From contig NW_022098036.1 of assembly GCF_002288925.2 (NCBI RefSeq), positions 44,147,093 through 44,211,092 on the forward strand: a stretch of 64,000 nucleotides of DNA, in the 5' to 3' direction. How positions within the stretch are numbered: the stretch's first letter is position 1; the number at the start of each line of letters is the position of its first letter. Under the pieces are notes generated by a model. It saw nothing but the letters and a program-made list of their open reading frames with translations. It did not search any database and had not been told where the DNA came from. The position numbers and the translations under genes are program-made. Origin of the DNA: Delphinapterus leucas. Taxonomy: Eukaryota > Chordata > Mammalia > Artiodactyla > Monodontidae. Positions 46,261 through 57,337 of this stretch are shown in pieces.

Positions 46261-48430
46261 CAAGTGAATAACAGCACAGATAATAAATGTTTCAGGAATT
46301 CAGAGAAGGGATGATCCCTCTGCATTTAGTAGCTGAAGAATCACTGCCATAATTAAAATGCCATTGCTTTTACATCAAGTCCACTCTTTCCTTTCCACTA
46401 AGTGTGAATCTTAAACAAGACTCCATCCAACCTCTACTTGAATATCTCCATCAATGGGGAAATTGCCTCTGCTGACCACACATTCATGTTGTAACAGTTC
46501 ATTATTAGTAAAGTCTCCCTCTATAGAGTCAGTATCTGCTTCCCAAGGTGTTGTAGAATTGGATTTGGAGGCTGCCTAGCCGGAAACAATGCCCCAACTC
46601 CACCACAGGACTGTTGGCTTGACCCAGGCATTGTAGGAAACACCAGACAACTGAACCATAACTAATTCTTCCCCCCAAGCCAGACTTTCTACCACTCACC
46701 CTCACTCAAAAAGTTAATCCCACACGATGTCTCCTCCCTTATGTTACCCCCCTCCTAAATCAAATTTTATACCCATTCATCTGATTGGCAGAGTCTCGGT
46801 CACATGATTGGGCCCTAGATGCAAAAGAATCTGAGGAAGGAGGTTGTGGATTCTACCTTAGGAAGGCAAGAATCATAACTGGGAATTCCTCTAATACAGG
46901 AAAGATGCTCAAAAGACACTAAGGATCCACCACGTACATGGTAAATGTCCACTACAATCCGTCGTTGGCTGTCCAACATGAATGTGCACTATTTTTTCAC
47001 ACCTAATCCTACTAAAAACAAAAATTCTCCCATTGAACATAATTTTCACTATCTTTGGTACAAAGGAAAATGAGGCTTAACTCTCCCTAGAGGTGAAATG
47101 ACCCAGTCTCTTAAGTTACCACTTTCAACTCCAAGTTCAGGATCTCTAGGTGATAGCCATTCCACCTCTAACTTAGTCACACTCCCAAACTGATATCCCT
47201 AAACCATAGACTAAATGTAAAGTTCACCACCAACAACATACCACAAATAAAATAGCAGAAGGACGACAGAGGAGAGAGAAAAAGGAAATCTGTTAAAGTA
47301 TGCAAAAACAACCAGGACAGAGCAGGAAGAAGATACAGGCGAATAGTGCAGACTTCATTTCTGAAGCTCTATCTTTTCCATTCCCTTGCCCTCAGCCAGT
47401 GCAGGTGAAACAAAACTTGAGTATAGGTGGACCTGAACCTTAACGATGCTATGAAGCTATTTGACTAGCCCTGGACTACCTACCTCTCAATTTCTAACTG
47501 CAAGAGTGAAAAACAGGAACCCTTCATTTGTTTACACCTCCGCTTTTTGGTCTATGGGGTGCATGGCCACAGAACAGAACTTTTCCACATCCAGATTCTC
47601 CTCTGTTCTGCTGATGCCAGAGTAATACTGACAACTTCAGCAAATAAGAATACAGGACCCACAATTAAAGTCGAATATTAGAGAGACAACAGTTTATTTT
47701 ATTATAAGTATGTCCCATTCAATACTGGGACATACGTGTACTGAAAAATGATTTCTTGTTCATCTGAAATATAAATTCAACTGGCACTCTTTATTTTATC
47801 TGGCAACTCTAGAGAGTGAAAGAATTGGTGCAGAGGCTCCTCAGACATTGGGAATATGTGTAAATGTTGTACTCTACAGATGGTCAGAGCTGAGGGCAAC
47901 AGAGCACCCAGCCAGTACATACTAAGGAATGGATCACCTCAGCCACAAGCCCAAGATGAGACCAAGGGCATGATAGAATGATTTGGGGAAAGTATTATCC
48001 CCTGTGCTTCACCATCTCTGAACTAAATACCCTATAAATTTCCAAGAGAAATGACACTCCACCAAGTTATCCCACTCTTCCCTGGACTCGCTGCTTCTCG
48101 AAGTCTGGGGAAAACAACAGAAGTGCTTGAAACCCAGTTATGAGAGCTACGAGTTGTGTGATATGGATCACGTTAATGTGTCTGACTCTCAATTCTACAT
48201 TTGTAAAGTGACAGTAATGGTAATTCCCAAGGTTGTGGTGGGGAAAAAAAGAGTCAAACCTCAGATACTGACATCTGTGTATACTCTATTTCAATCAAAC
48301 AAGCTTGATTCCTAATGTGAGAGTAGGAAACCCCAGCACCCCAGGAGCAAACCATCCTTCTGTATCTACATTCCCATTAGCAGGACTCTATTTCTCTATT
48401 TGTCTTTGGTGGTAGAACAGAAAGAGCCCT
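46261..48430. other. Unique non-genic DNA
   Basis: About 2.2 kb upstream of CMA1 shows no exon. An enhancer for the chymase gene could lie here, but no cluster of sites convincing enough to annotate was found. Confidence 0.45.
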
Positions 48431-48439
48431 TCATTTGAA

Positions 48440-48560
48440 ATGAGGAAAGTCTGATTCTGAACCATAAGCCTTGATAGACAGATTCATAAAATTGAGATAA
48501 TACTACCTACTTCACAGGGTTGTTATGAAAATAATAATATATCTAAGATTATGACAATGA
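48440..48560 (+). repeat. MIR fragment
   Basis: AAATTGAGATAATACTACCT followed by ACTTCACAGGGTTGTTATGA is the right part of a MIR. Confidence 0.75.
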
Positions 48561-48787
48561 ATGATATGCATACTCTCTCAAAAAATGCTAATTCCAATCC
48601 CCTTTGCTCTTGTGATAAGGTATGTAAAGTCCAGTCGTAGGGTTTGATCACTTCCCGCATCTAATCTTCTTGGATCATTCTCTTCTTCCAGTGAAGTTTT
48701 GATTTGGAGGAAGAGAGAGATCCACATCAATATTTTTTCAAATTGCAGGTAATCATCCTTTAAGTGGGGTGCAGCTTCTGTTTTACT

Positions 48788-48826
48788 ATGGAGTGGAATA
48801 AAATGGAATGGAATGGAGTGGAAACT
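48788..48826. repeat. Short (GGAAT)n-like array
   Basis: GGAGTGGAATAAAATGGAAT and a following GGAATGGAGTGGAA make six or so imperfect pentamer units resembling satellite III, but far too short to call a satellite. Confidence 0.7.
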
Positions 48827-49209
48827 AATGGAGAGCATTGCACATAAGGATAAATACTGTTTCCTGAAACTCTTGATTCATTCACATGTGTGTAAGTTTA
48901 TGTTCATGTACTCACACATAAATATAGTATATGCATTGGGTCGTTCTGCAAAATGTATTTCCTACTGTGGGTCATGGCCATAAAAGCGCACGTGCTTTCT
49001 GAATGTGCAGTGTAAAGACTTTCCCCCACCCATGTCTCTGATGGGGCTTTAATGAGCTTCCCTACCTGGGAAAGACATGATCCTTCCATCTCCCACCACA
49101 GATGAGGCACCAGGCTCGAGAGCTCATCCCTGAAGCCAAGACTCAGGAGTTCAGGACTCAACCCTGTCTCCAGCAAAACAGAGGGCATCTCTGGGGAAAC
49201 TTCTGATTA

Positions 49210-49305
49210 GAAAGATAACCAGCTCAGAATGAGAGAAGAAAAAGTGACCATGCAGTTCCTGTGGTTACCAGCCCTGCCCTGCCTTCACCTGCTGGGAGTT
49301 ATAAA
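49210..49305 (+). promoter_or_regulatory. CMA1: CMA1 proximal promoter: GATA, RUNX-like and TATA
   Basis: A TATA box (TATAAA, 49,300-49,305, in the context GGGAGTTATAAACCC) lies 54 bp before the start codon. Upstream are AAGATAAC (a GATA site, 49,212-49,219) and TGTGGTTA (a RUNX-like site, 49,260-49,267). GATA factors drive mast-cell protease genes in other mammals; binding here is inferred. The promoter looks intact although the coding region is not. Confidence 0.6.
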
Positions 49306-49358
49306 CCCAAGCCTGGAAAAGAGAAGAGGCACCTGTCCTGGACAGCCTCTCTGAGAAT

Positions 49359-52134
49359 ATGCATCGTCTTCCTCCCCCCCTGCTGCTCTTCCTCCTCTGC
49401 TCCAGAGCTGAAGCTCGTGAGTGCTGGGTCATTCCATCGGGAAGCTGCAGCATCAAGACTAAATAAGATTTTAGTCTGAAAGTAGCTGACTCTTAAACAG
49501 AACCCCAGATCTCTCCCCAAGAGCCCAGAGTGAAGTTTCCACTGGGGTTGTGGCCACCCATTCTCTGCAGCCTGTGGTAGTTCCCAGGAACGAGGAACCC
49601 CACTTTGATCGGGGGAAAGCCCAGAGCAGGCAGGATGAAGAGGGTGTCTTCTCTTTATATAACGTGTGACACTGTGCTTAAAGTTCTGTGTTGCCTTCGC
49701 CTCTGGCCTTGTAATTTGGCCGATCTGTGAGCACTCATGGGATATGGAGACGGTTGAGACAGGAACCTGGAGAGCTTGTCCTGCACGGTGACAGAGGAGA
49801 GTCAAGCAGGTGCAGAATGGGAGTGGGGGAAATCCGAGGTGAAACACGACGGCATGGCATCTGAGGCCGAGCTGGCTGCTGTGCCTGGAGGAAGAAGAGC
49901 AGGTACCAGAGGCACCAGAGAGGGAGGGTGGGCAGATCACAGGAGGAGGATGCATTCGAAAGAAGCCTCTCCCAACTTTAACCCAGCTTGTGCACTTTCT
50001 GTGTTCAAGCCCTGGGGTTCTCTGTTTCAGGGGACATCATCGGGGGCACAGAGAGCAAGCCACACTCCCGCCCCTACATGGCCCACCTGGAACTTGTCAC
50101 TCCCCAGGACATGCTGGTGGCTTGTGGTGGTTTCCTGATGAGAAGGGACTTTGTCCTGACGGCTGCTCACTGTGCAGGAAAGTGAGACAACAGGGTCCTG
50201 TTTATCTCCGAATGGGAGGTAAACAGCCAGAGGGGCAACCAGGGACACCCCCTGGGGGGCCTGAGGGGGACCTCCTGGGTCTGGGTCTCTTTAAGGAGAG
50301 GCAAGACTTGGGCTTAAGGAAATCAGTCTCATAATTGAATAGCTCCCCTGACACTCAGTCACTGTGAGCTCAGCTCTCCTCAAAGGAAAGGAGACCCCAT
50401 CCCAGCACCCCTCTTCCAAAAGTAGCTCCCTCTCCCTGACCCCAGCACATGAGATATGGACTCACTCTTCAGGGTCCCACCCAGTTCTCTGGGCCACTTC
50501 CTCTATGTCCTTTTCAGGAACACTGGCCTTCAGTTCCCAGGGACCCGAACCCATCCTTTCCGTGGGAGACAGAGAACAGCGTCCACCTGAGACACCAGCA
50601 CTTCCCCCTTCCCTCTGACACCTCTGGCTCCAAAGGGCTGGCCCTGATTGGGAAATGCCAGTCCTGTCCCCTGGGTCCTCCATGGCCTGCTCAGTCCCCA
50701 GCAAGTCCCAAGGGTCTTGGAAATTGTCTCTGTTCCCTGGGAAAGCTCTTCCCTGAGTAAAACCTGAGCCCCTCCATTACCACAAGTGGCCCAGATAAAG
50801 GGGGCTGGGAAGAAACCATTGACCCTGGGAGAGACTCTGTCCCCTTTTCTCAGAATGGGCATATCTCAGGAGAAAATCACACTGTCACTGTTTTACCTTG
50901 TCCTTCTTCTCCCTCACAAAGGTCTATAATGGTCACCCTTGGAGCCCATAACATAAAAAAGAAAGAAGACACATGGCAGAAGCTTGAAGTCGCACAACAG
51001 TTCCCTCACCCAAAGTACAATGACTCTATTGTTCGCCGTGACATCATGTTACTGAAGGTGGAAATTCTTCTTCCCCTTCTCCACTTCCTGTTCTCCAGGG
51101 CTTCTCCTTCAGGTCCCATTGCCCTGACATTTCCCCAACCTGCCTCTGCCCCTCAACTCCCCCCTTGGAAGTGGCTGTAATGTGAAGCAAGTCGCCCTAT
51201 CCCTCCCTGATTGTCTCCAGTTGCCCCCAAGCCCATTTCTAGCTCTGACAGCCCTCGTTTCCTTCACAGCTGAAGGGGAAAGCCAACCTGACCCTGGCCG
51301 TGGGGACACTCCCTCTTCCACCCCAATTCAACTTCATCCCACCCGGGAGAATGTGCCGGGTGGCTGGCTGGGGAAGAACAAATGTTCAGGAGCCGGGCTC
51401 CAACACTCTGCAAGAGGTGAAGCTGAGACTCATGGAGCCCCAGGCCTGCAGACACTTCACTACTTTGACCACAATCTCCCGCTGTGCATGGGCAATCCTC
51501 AGAAGACATAACCTGCATTTAAGGTGATCCTCAGACTAGTGTCTTCTCCACAATCACTGTTCAGGGTCCGGACATCTCCTGGAAGGAGATGGAGTCAGAA
51601 GAGTGTCAGCCAGTGACAAAGTTTGAGATCATAGGACTGAGGAGCTGGAACTGTCCCTGGGCTGATCATCCTCCCGCGGCCCCAGGCAGTCTCTGACTAT
51701 CCCTCCCAGGCTGCTACACAGGGTCATGGGGTGCCAGGAAGAAAAGCAAGAAGCAGCATCAGACAGACACATAGAACCTCATGAGGAACCAGGGTTCTCG
51801 CCGCTGATGCTATTGGGTTGGCCAAAAAGTTCATTCGGGTTTTTCCATAGATGTTATGGAAAAATCTGAACGAACTTTTTGGCTAACCCAATAGGTCTGA
51901 CCAACTCAGAGTTGGTCCATGGGGAGGAGTGGGTGGTTTCCCTGGCTCACCTTTCCTCTCTCTCTCTCCCTTTCCCTCTCTGTCCCACAGGGAGACTCAG
52001 GTGGCCCTCTTCTCTGCGCTGGGGTGGCCCAGGGCATTGTCTCCTATGGACAGTCGGATGCAAAGCCCCCTGCCATCTTCACCCGGATCTCCCATTACTG
52101 GCCCTGGGTCAATAAGGTACTGAAAGAGAATTAA
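49359..52134 (+). pseudogene. CMA1: Mast-cell chymase CMA1, inactivated by an exon 4 frameshift
   Basis: Chymase is a chymotrypsin-like mast-cell granule protease that, in human, converts angiotensin I to II. Five exons: 49,359-49,416 (leader MHRLPPPLLLFLLCSRAEA), 50,031-50,181 ([17 protein letters not shown], catalytic His in LTAAHC), 50,922-51,057 (VTLGAHN, catalytic Asp in RRDIMLLK), 51,270-51,523 ([24 protein letters not shown]), 51,991-52,134 ([20 protein letters not shown] with catalytic Ser, ending VLKEN). Splice sites are canonical and phases match human CMA1. Exon 4 is 254 bp against 255 in human: one base is missing at about 51,459-51,463 (CACTTCACTACTTTGACC), so exon 5 is read out of frame and ends early. 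In the original frame TAA follows at 51,509-51,511. The activation dipeptide is Arg-Asp, not Gly-Glu, because exon 1 ends in C. The very high likeness to human CMA1 supports orthology. Confidence 0.95.
51811..51893. mobile_element. Mariner-derived MITE in CMA1 intron 4
   Basis: A 79-bp near-perfect palindrome runs from TTGGGTTGGCCAAAAAGTTC to GAACTTTTTGGCTAACCCAA, flanked by TA on both sides (51,811-51,812 and 51,892-51,893). This is the end-to-end miniature form of a mariner transposon known from cetartiodactyl genomes. It is non-coding and lies about 100 bp before the exon 5 acceptor. Confidence 0.93.
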
Positions 52135-52315
52135 CCTGGAACCTGGGCCAGCCTGAAGGGAAATCTGGAACTGGATCCGAGCAGGTTCCCTGTGCCACTC
52201 ACTCTGGATCTGCCTGCTCAAGTCCCACCACACCCCTAAGCCTCAGGAAGGCTCCTCCAGATCACAGAATTCCCAATAATTCCCAATAAATCCCCGCTTC
52301 CAGAACTGAGTGTGT
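52135..52315 (+). terminator. CMA1: CMA1 3' UTR and poly(A) signal
   Basis: AATAAA at 52,285-52,290 lies about 150 bp after the stop codon and is followed at about 25 bp by a GT-rich GTGTGTGTCT, the usual arrangement for cleavage and polyadenylation. It appears intact. Confidence 0.8.
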
Positions 52316-52442
52316 GTCTCCTCTCTCTGCTGCTCTCTCCTGCCAGCGTCAGCATTCCGTAAGCCTTGAAAGGGGTGGGTGTGTGATGTGTGTGTGAGAA
52401 AGACAGAGACGGAGAGGAAATGGCGAAGAAAAATAGGGAAAG

Positions 52443-53028
52443 GGCTTCCCTGGTGGCACAGTGGTTGAGAATCTGCCTGCCAATGCAGGGGACACGGGTT
52501 CGAGCCCTGGTCTGGGAAGATCCCACATGCCGCGGAGCAACTGGGCCTGTGAGCCACAACTACTGAGCCTGTGCGTCTGGAGCCTGTGCTCCGCAACAAG
52601 AGAGGCCACGACAGTGAGAGGCCCGCGCACTGCGATGAAGAGTGGCCCCTGCTCACCGCAACTNNNNNNNNNNNNNNNNNNNNNNNNNNNNNNNNNNNNN
52701 NNNNNNNNNNNNNNNNNNNNNNNNNNNNNNNNNNNNNNNNNNNNNNNNNNNNNNNNNNNNNNNCCGTGTCCCCTGCATTGGCAGGGGACACGGGTTCGAG
52801 CCCTGGTCTGGGAAGATCCCACATGCCGCGGAGCAACTGGGCCTGTGAGCCACAACTACTGAGCCTGTGCGTCTGGAGCCTGTGCTCCGCAACAAGAGAG
52901 GCCACGACAGTGAGAGGCCCGCGCACTGCGATGAAGAGTGGCCCCTGCTCACCGCAACTAGAGAAAGCCCTCACACAGAAACGAAGACCCAACACAGCCA
53001 AAAGTAAATAAATAAATAAATTTTAAAA
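52443..53028 (+). mobile_element. CHR SINE with apparent internal duplication and gap
   Basis: One SINE insertion is defined by a perfect 16-bp duplication AGAAAAATAGGGAAAG at 52,427-52,442 and 53,029-53,044. Inside, the stretch 52,486-52,663 is repeated exactly at 52,782-52,959 on the other side of a 100-N gap. The true element is probably about 290 bp long; the doubling looks like an assembly artefact. Confidence 0.9.
52664..52763. other. Assembly gap of 100 N with foldback edge
   Basis: Exactly 100 N are followed by CCGTGTCCCCTGCATTGG (52,764-52,781), the reverse complement of 52,480-52,497, directly joined to CAGGGGACACGG. This makes a hairpin-like edge typical of a chimeric read end. 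Confidence 0.97.
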
Positions 53029-53379
53029 AGAAAAATAGGGAAAGAAAGAAAAGAAAGGTATTCCCTGGAGAGGCAGAACCCGTATTTCCAACATAAAGAA
53101 GAAACTACACCAGATCCTTCCTTGCCTTCATCGTCAACTCAACACCAACTCTGATTTATCTTTAGGGATATTCAGAATCACTAAGAACATTTTGAATTGT
53201 AGGATGTTTAGAGCACCCCTGACCTCTCCCCACTAGATGTCAGTAGCAACAGTCTCGTCTCAACCAACTTATGAATCAAAACCATCTCCAGGCTTTGCTA
53301 TATGTCCCCTGGGGGTGTGGCTGGGGAGGGGTGAGGGAGCTGGGCAGGAATCACCCTCCGTTGAGAACCCCCAGGTTAG

Positions 53380-53720
53380 ATGCATTTGGCAGCGCGCTGG
53401 GCCCTCCTCACAGTCCACCTCGATAAGAAAAGATCTACCATCTGTGGAGCTTTGATCTGAGACGCAGAGAAGACCATCTGTCACTCACTTCTGCAAAACA
53501 AATACATGGAACAGATAAGAGGAGGGACAGCATCACAAGTTCTGCAAGAACGACAGCCACAAACGGCTGCTCCGTAACCAGCAGGAAGGTGAAGGCCTAG
53601 AGCCTGCTTGGCCTCCAATTCTTGCCAGTTGAGGGACTGGCCGGAGGAGAGAAAAAGGGCGGGACAGGGACAGACACAACCGGAGCCTGTGGCTGATACC
53701 ACTCCTCGCTTCTGAGGGCG
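53380..53720 (+). repeat. Locus repeat, copy C
   Basis: Landmarks AAGAAAAGATCTACCATCTG, TTTGATCTGAGACGCAGAGA, GATAAGAGGAGGGACAGCAT and GGGACAGGGACAGACACAAC correspond to those of copies A, B and D. It lies 1.2 kb downstream of the CMA1 stop codon. Confidence 0.6.
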
Positions 53721-53969
53721 TGGTGATTCCCTTCAATTAAGTGAACTCTTTCCAGAAATTCATCTTTAATAAAGAATCAGAAATATACACAAAAGTTTAT
53801 GAATAAAAATTTTAATCTCAGCATTTTCAGTAGTAGAAAAACTAGATTCCCAGCCACGGAACAAAGTTTAAATAATAAATTCATATGATTGAGTATTTTG
53901 AAGTTATTAAAAATTTATTTCAAAACATTGAATCATGTAGGAAAATGCAATGTAATAGAATGCTTTTTA

Positions 53970-53970
<1 letters not shown>

Positions 53971-54002
<32 letters not shown>

Positions 54003-54192
54003 GGTACGCGGGCCTCTCACTGTTGCGGCCTCTCCCGTTGTGGAGCACAGGCTCCGGACGCGCAGGCTCAGCGGCCATGGCCCACGGGCCCAGCCGCTCC
54101 GCGGCATGTGGGATCCTCCCGGACCGGGGCACGAACCCACGTCCCCTGCATCGCCAGGCGGACTCCCAACCACTGCGCCACCAGGGAAGCCC
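53971..54192 (-). mobile_element. CHR-2 SINE, minus strand
   Basis: A 29-T run and GCGGTACGCGGGCCTCTCAC to CACCAGGGAAGCCC are flanked by TAGAATGCTTTTTA on both sides. Confidence 0.94.
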
Positions 54193-56880
54193 TAGAATGC
54201 TTTTTAAAAGCAACATAAATATCTCCCTGTAGTAGAATCTCAATTTTTGTAATTATATATTATATGTATGCATAGAAAGAAAACTAGAAGAAATTAACAT
54301 CAAAATAATTATGGTGGTTATTCTAGATGCTAGGATTAATAACTATCTTTATTTCCTTTATATGCTGGCTCCAAACCCCTGGTATTCTAACTATTGCTGA
54401 CTCAGTACCATACATGGACCTACCTATGCATAAGCACATACACCCATTCATTCTTCCGCTGGTCAAGGTTTGCTCTGTTGCGGGTAAATATCCTTGCACT
54501 TCCAGATCACATCACTCAGCCCATATCCAGGATGTGGCTGAAGAAGCTAAGCCTTCATGGGATCCCTTGGGTCAGTGCACAGGCATGGTGGTCTCTCCTT
54601 GTCAATTAGTGCCTTGCATGGACGTTCTTTTGCCTTTAGCAAAGGTAGTGGTGGCTAGGGATTTATACCCATGGGAATGGTGTGAGCTGGGAAGTATAGC
54701 TGATTGAGCTGATCAGAGGTAGTGGATAAAATGGTCCTGACGAAGCCTTCCCTATGCCACCCAAATCCACTTGCACCTTCTTACAGTATCTGGATCTTGC
54801 CTGAGACCAAGATGCCCATCCTTCTTTCCTGAGAGGGAAGGTACAAGTTCAAACCTTCAGTTTAATAGCCAATCACAGTCTCCTAAAAAGACTTAAAGAG
54901 GGTTGGCAAATCAAGCTACAGGGTCCTGTGCTGTAGCTGCTCCCAGGTCTTAATTGATATTTCTCATCTCACCCCTCTACCACCCATTCTAGATTTCCCT
55001 CCCCTTTGGCCAACACTTGAGTTGGCCTGGGTTATATGTCTGCTGGGGTTACCCAGACTTCTAACCCTGAGGGGGCTGAGTCTTTAGCTGCCTTATATTT
55101 GACAGGTTTGACTAGTTGCTGTTGCCCATTTGTAATGATCACTGAGCACTAAAGTACAAGGGATGTCCCCAGCGAATCCCCTGGGTTCAAGTCATACTCT
55201 TCTCTTCACCCTTTGTACAGCAACAATCCTAGCTTCTCACAGGCATCATGGTCAATTATTCCAGCCAGTATCGTACCTCCTTTCTTTGCCTGCTGGTCCA
55301 CTGATATGAGGAGCCCAAAATGGCCAGGTGATAGTCACAACTTCCAGTTCATGGAGCCTTTACCACCTCCCTTGGTGAAAGCATTTTCTTCCTAAAAATT
55401 CGGACTCACAGCAACATGGCTTTTAACTTCACTCACTCCATGTAGCTCCAGTGAAAGCTGCAGTAACTAAAAGAGCCATGCTTTATGGAAGTGAGTGCCC
55501 TCTCTCATTCTCCTACTCCTTTTCTAACTTTTCGTCCACCTTCTCCTTTCCTTCCATCTCTTCCACCATCCCCACACCTACCCAAACCAGGCCAGGTCAC
55601 AGATAAGCCAATATCGGTTCATCAGAAGTGTCCCTAAAGGTGATCTTCAGTTCCATGGCTTCTGGCAGTCTCTATCCCTTATACCCTCTTATCTACACCA
55701 AAATCATCTTTGTGACAAAAAAACAGAGAGCTCTCCTGAGCCCAAGGCCTTAGAACAAAGTGGGAAGCATCATGGGCCTGCAGGTCTCTGGAATCTCAGG
55801 TCTAATTAAGTCATCCACAGTAAATGAAAGGTATCAGGCCAATGAATGAGAGGCCAGTACAGGGGTGGGATATCTCCAACCCAGGAAAGGGATGCTTAGG
55901 CTTCAGCCAAACCTGGCCCTAGAGCCAACTCTGAGAGCACCTGAAATCCAGCCTGTCACTAACACCAGAGTGACCCCAAATTTCTAGAGAATTCTAGGCA
56001 GAATTTTTGAAATTAAGCCAAGCCTTTTCTTAACATTCTTTGCCACATACTTGATGCTTATCACCACCTACCGCTGGAACCAGGACTGGGAAACCAGCAC
56101 AGAAGCCCTGCAGTCCCAGCATACCTGACAAGAGCCTACGGTAAATGCCGGGCCACAGTTCTGGGATCATCAAATAGACTTCACTCTAATTTATAGGAGA
56201 CAGGAGGACAGGCCTTCCTGCCTGGCTCCTCCTTCTGAAGTGACTCTCCTGCCTCCATAGCCTCCCACACCTAGGCTGCCTACACTGAGGGACTGCCAAC
56301 ATCTCCCGCTTGCTCCTGCCTCAGAGCTTGGGGGTCCTAACTCCAAATCTAGTTAGAAATGCAATACAATGTGAATTGAAGAAAGTAGAATATTCAAAAA
56401 TGTACATTTACTTTGACTGCAACAGTGTGGAATACTGTACGTTTTGGGAGAAACCTGGACAGAATTCTTCAAAAATGGAGATAATTGTGTCAGAATTATA
56501 ATTAAATAAATGGTTTATCCATTCTCTTTAAAATCATTTCTATATTTTTACAAATGACAAAAAACATGAAAAATGCAGAGAAACAAAAGTGCTTTCTGAA
56601 ACTGCTTAGATGCTCAGCGAATGATCTTATCCCTGTTACTCCCATACACAGCACAGTCCCCAGGGAGCAGGGAAACCACAGGACACAGTGCCATGCTGTC
56701 CAGGAAAGAAGATGGGGGAGGGTAGACTTCCTCAGGATTGTCCAGAGGCTGTGCTGGGAGGGACCACCTATGGGAGAACTTTAAGGATGCCCTGAAGGCA
56801 GTGTCTGGGTCTGCCCCAGGCCATGAGCCCAGAAAATAAGAAGCTCTTCTTGGACACAGAGTGTGAAAAAAGCTGTTGAT
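54193..56880. other. Non-genic DNA, unclassified repeat-like text
   Basis: About 2.7 kb without an exon. Roughly 54,360-55,600 reads like an ancient repeat, possibly an endogenous retrovirus internal region, but I cannot name it and see no conserved protein motif. Confidence 0.3.
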
Positions 56881-56884
56881 GCCA

Positions 56885-57179
56885 CACTGATCTCTTCAAC
56901 CAGCTCACCCAGAAAAGACAAGATCAACCACCAGTGCAGATTTGATTCGGAGATGCAGAGAAAGTCATGGCTCCAGCTGTCAGATGCTGGGGTTTGATAA
57001 GAGGAAGGAAAACTTTACAACATCTGCAGGAGAATTAGCCCAAATATAAGAGGATTTCCCCATGCCATGGAAAAGAAGAGCCTAGGACCTGCCCAGCACA
57101 AACACTACACAATTACAGTCCAAAGCAGACAGCTTCCCTGGGTTCTACCAAAAAGGCAGGGACAGAAGTGAGGAGGCTA
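56885..57179 (+). repeat. Locus repeat, copy D
   Basis: AAAAGACAAGATCAACCACC, TTTGATTCGGAGATGCAGAG and GATAAGAGGAAGG match copy C. The right part (AAAAAGGCAGGGACAGAAGT) matches the GGGACAG segment of copies B and C. A SINE interrupts its end at 57,180. Confidence 0.6.
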
Positions 57180-57319
57180 GGGATTTCCCTGGCGGTCCAG
57201 TTGTTCAGACTCCACGCTTCCACTGCAGGGGGCGTGGGTTCAATCCCTGGCCAGGGAACTAAGATCCCGCGTGCCGCGAGGCGCAGCCAAAAAATTAATT
57301 AATTAATTAAATTTTTAAA
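57180..57319 (+). mobile_element. Short tRNA-derived SINE
   Basis: GGATTTCCCTGGCGGTCCAG to CCGCGAGGCGCAGCC with an AATTAATT tail is bracketed by a perfect 18-bp duplication ACAGAAGTGAGGAGGCTA at 57,162-57,179 and 57,320-57,337. Confidence 0.93.
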
Positions 57320-57337
57320 ACAGAAGTGAGGAGGCTA

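Noticed and set aside
48788..48826. GGAAT pentamers as satellite III DNA
   Set aside because: Only about 40 bp of imperfect units; this is a simple repeat by chance or slippage.
50182..50220. Apparent stop right after AHCAGK in CMA1 exon 2
   Set aside because: The TGA is part of the splice donor (AA then GTGAGA); the exon ends before it, and phase continues correctly into exon 3.
54360..55600. Possible endogenous retrovirus internal region
   Set aside because: No protease, reverse transcriptase or envelope motif is visible in any frame and no paired LTRs were found, so it is left unclassified.
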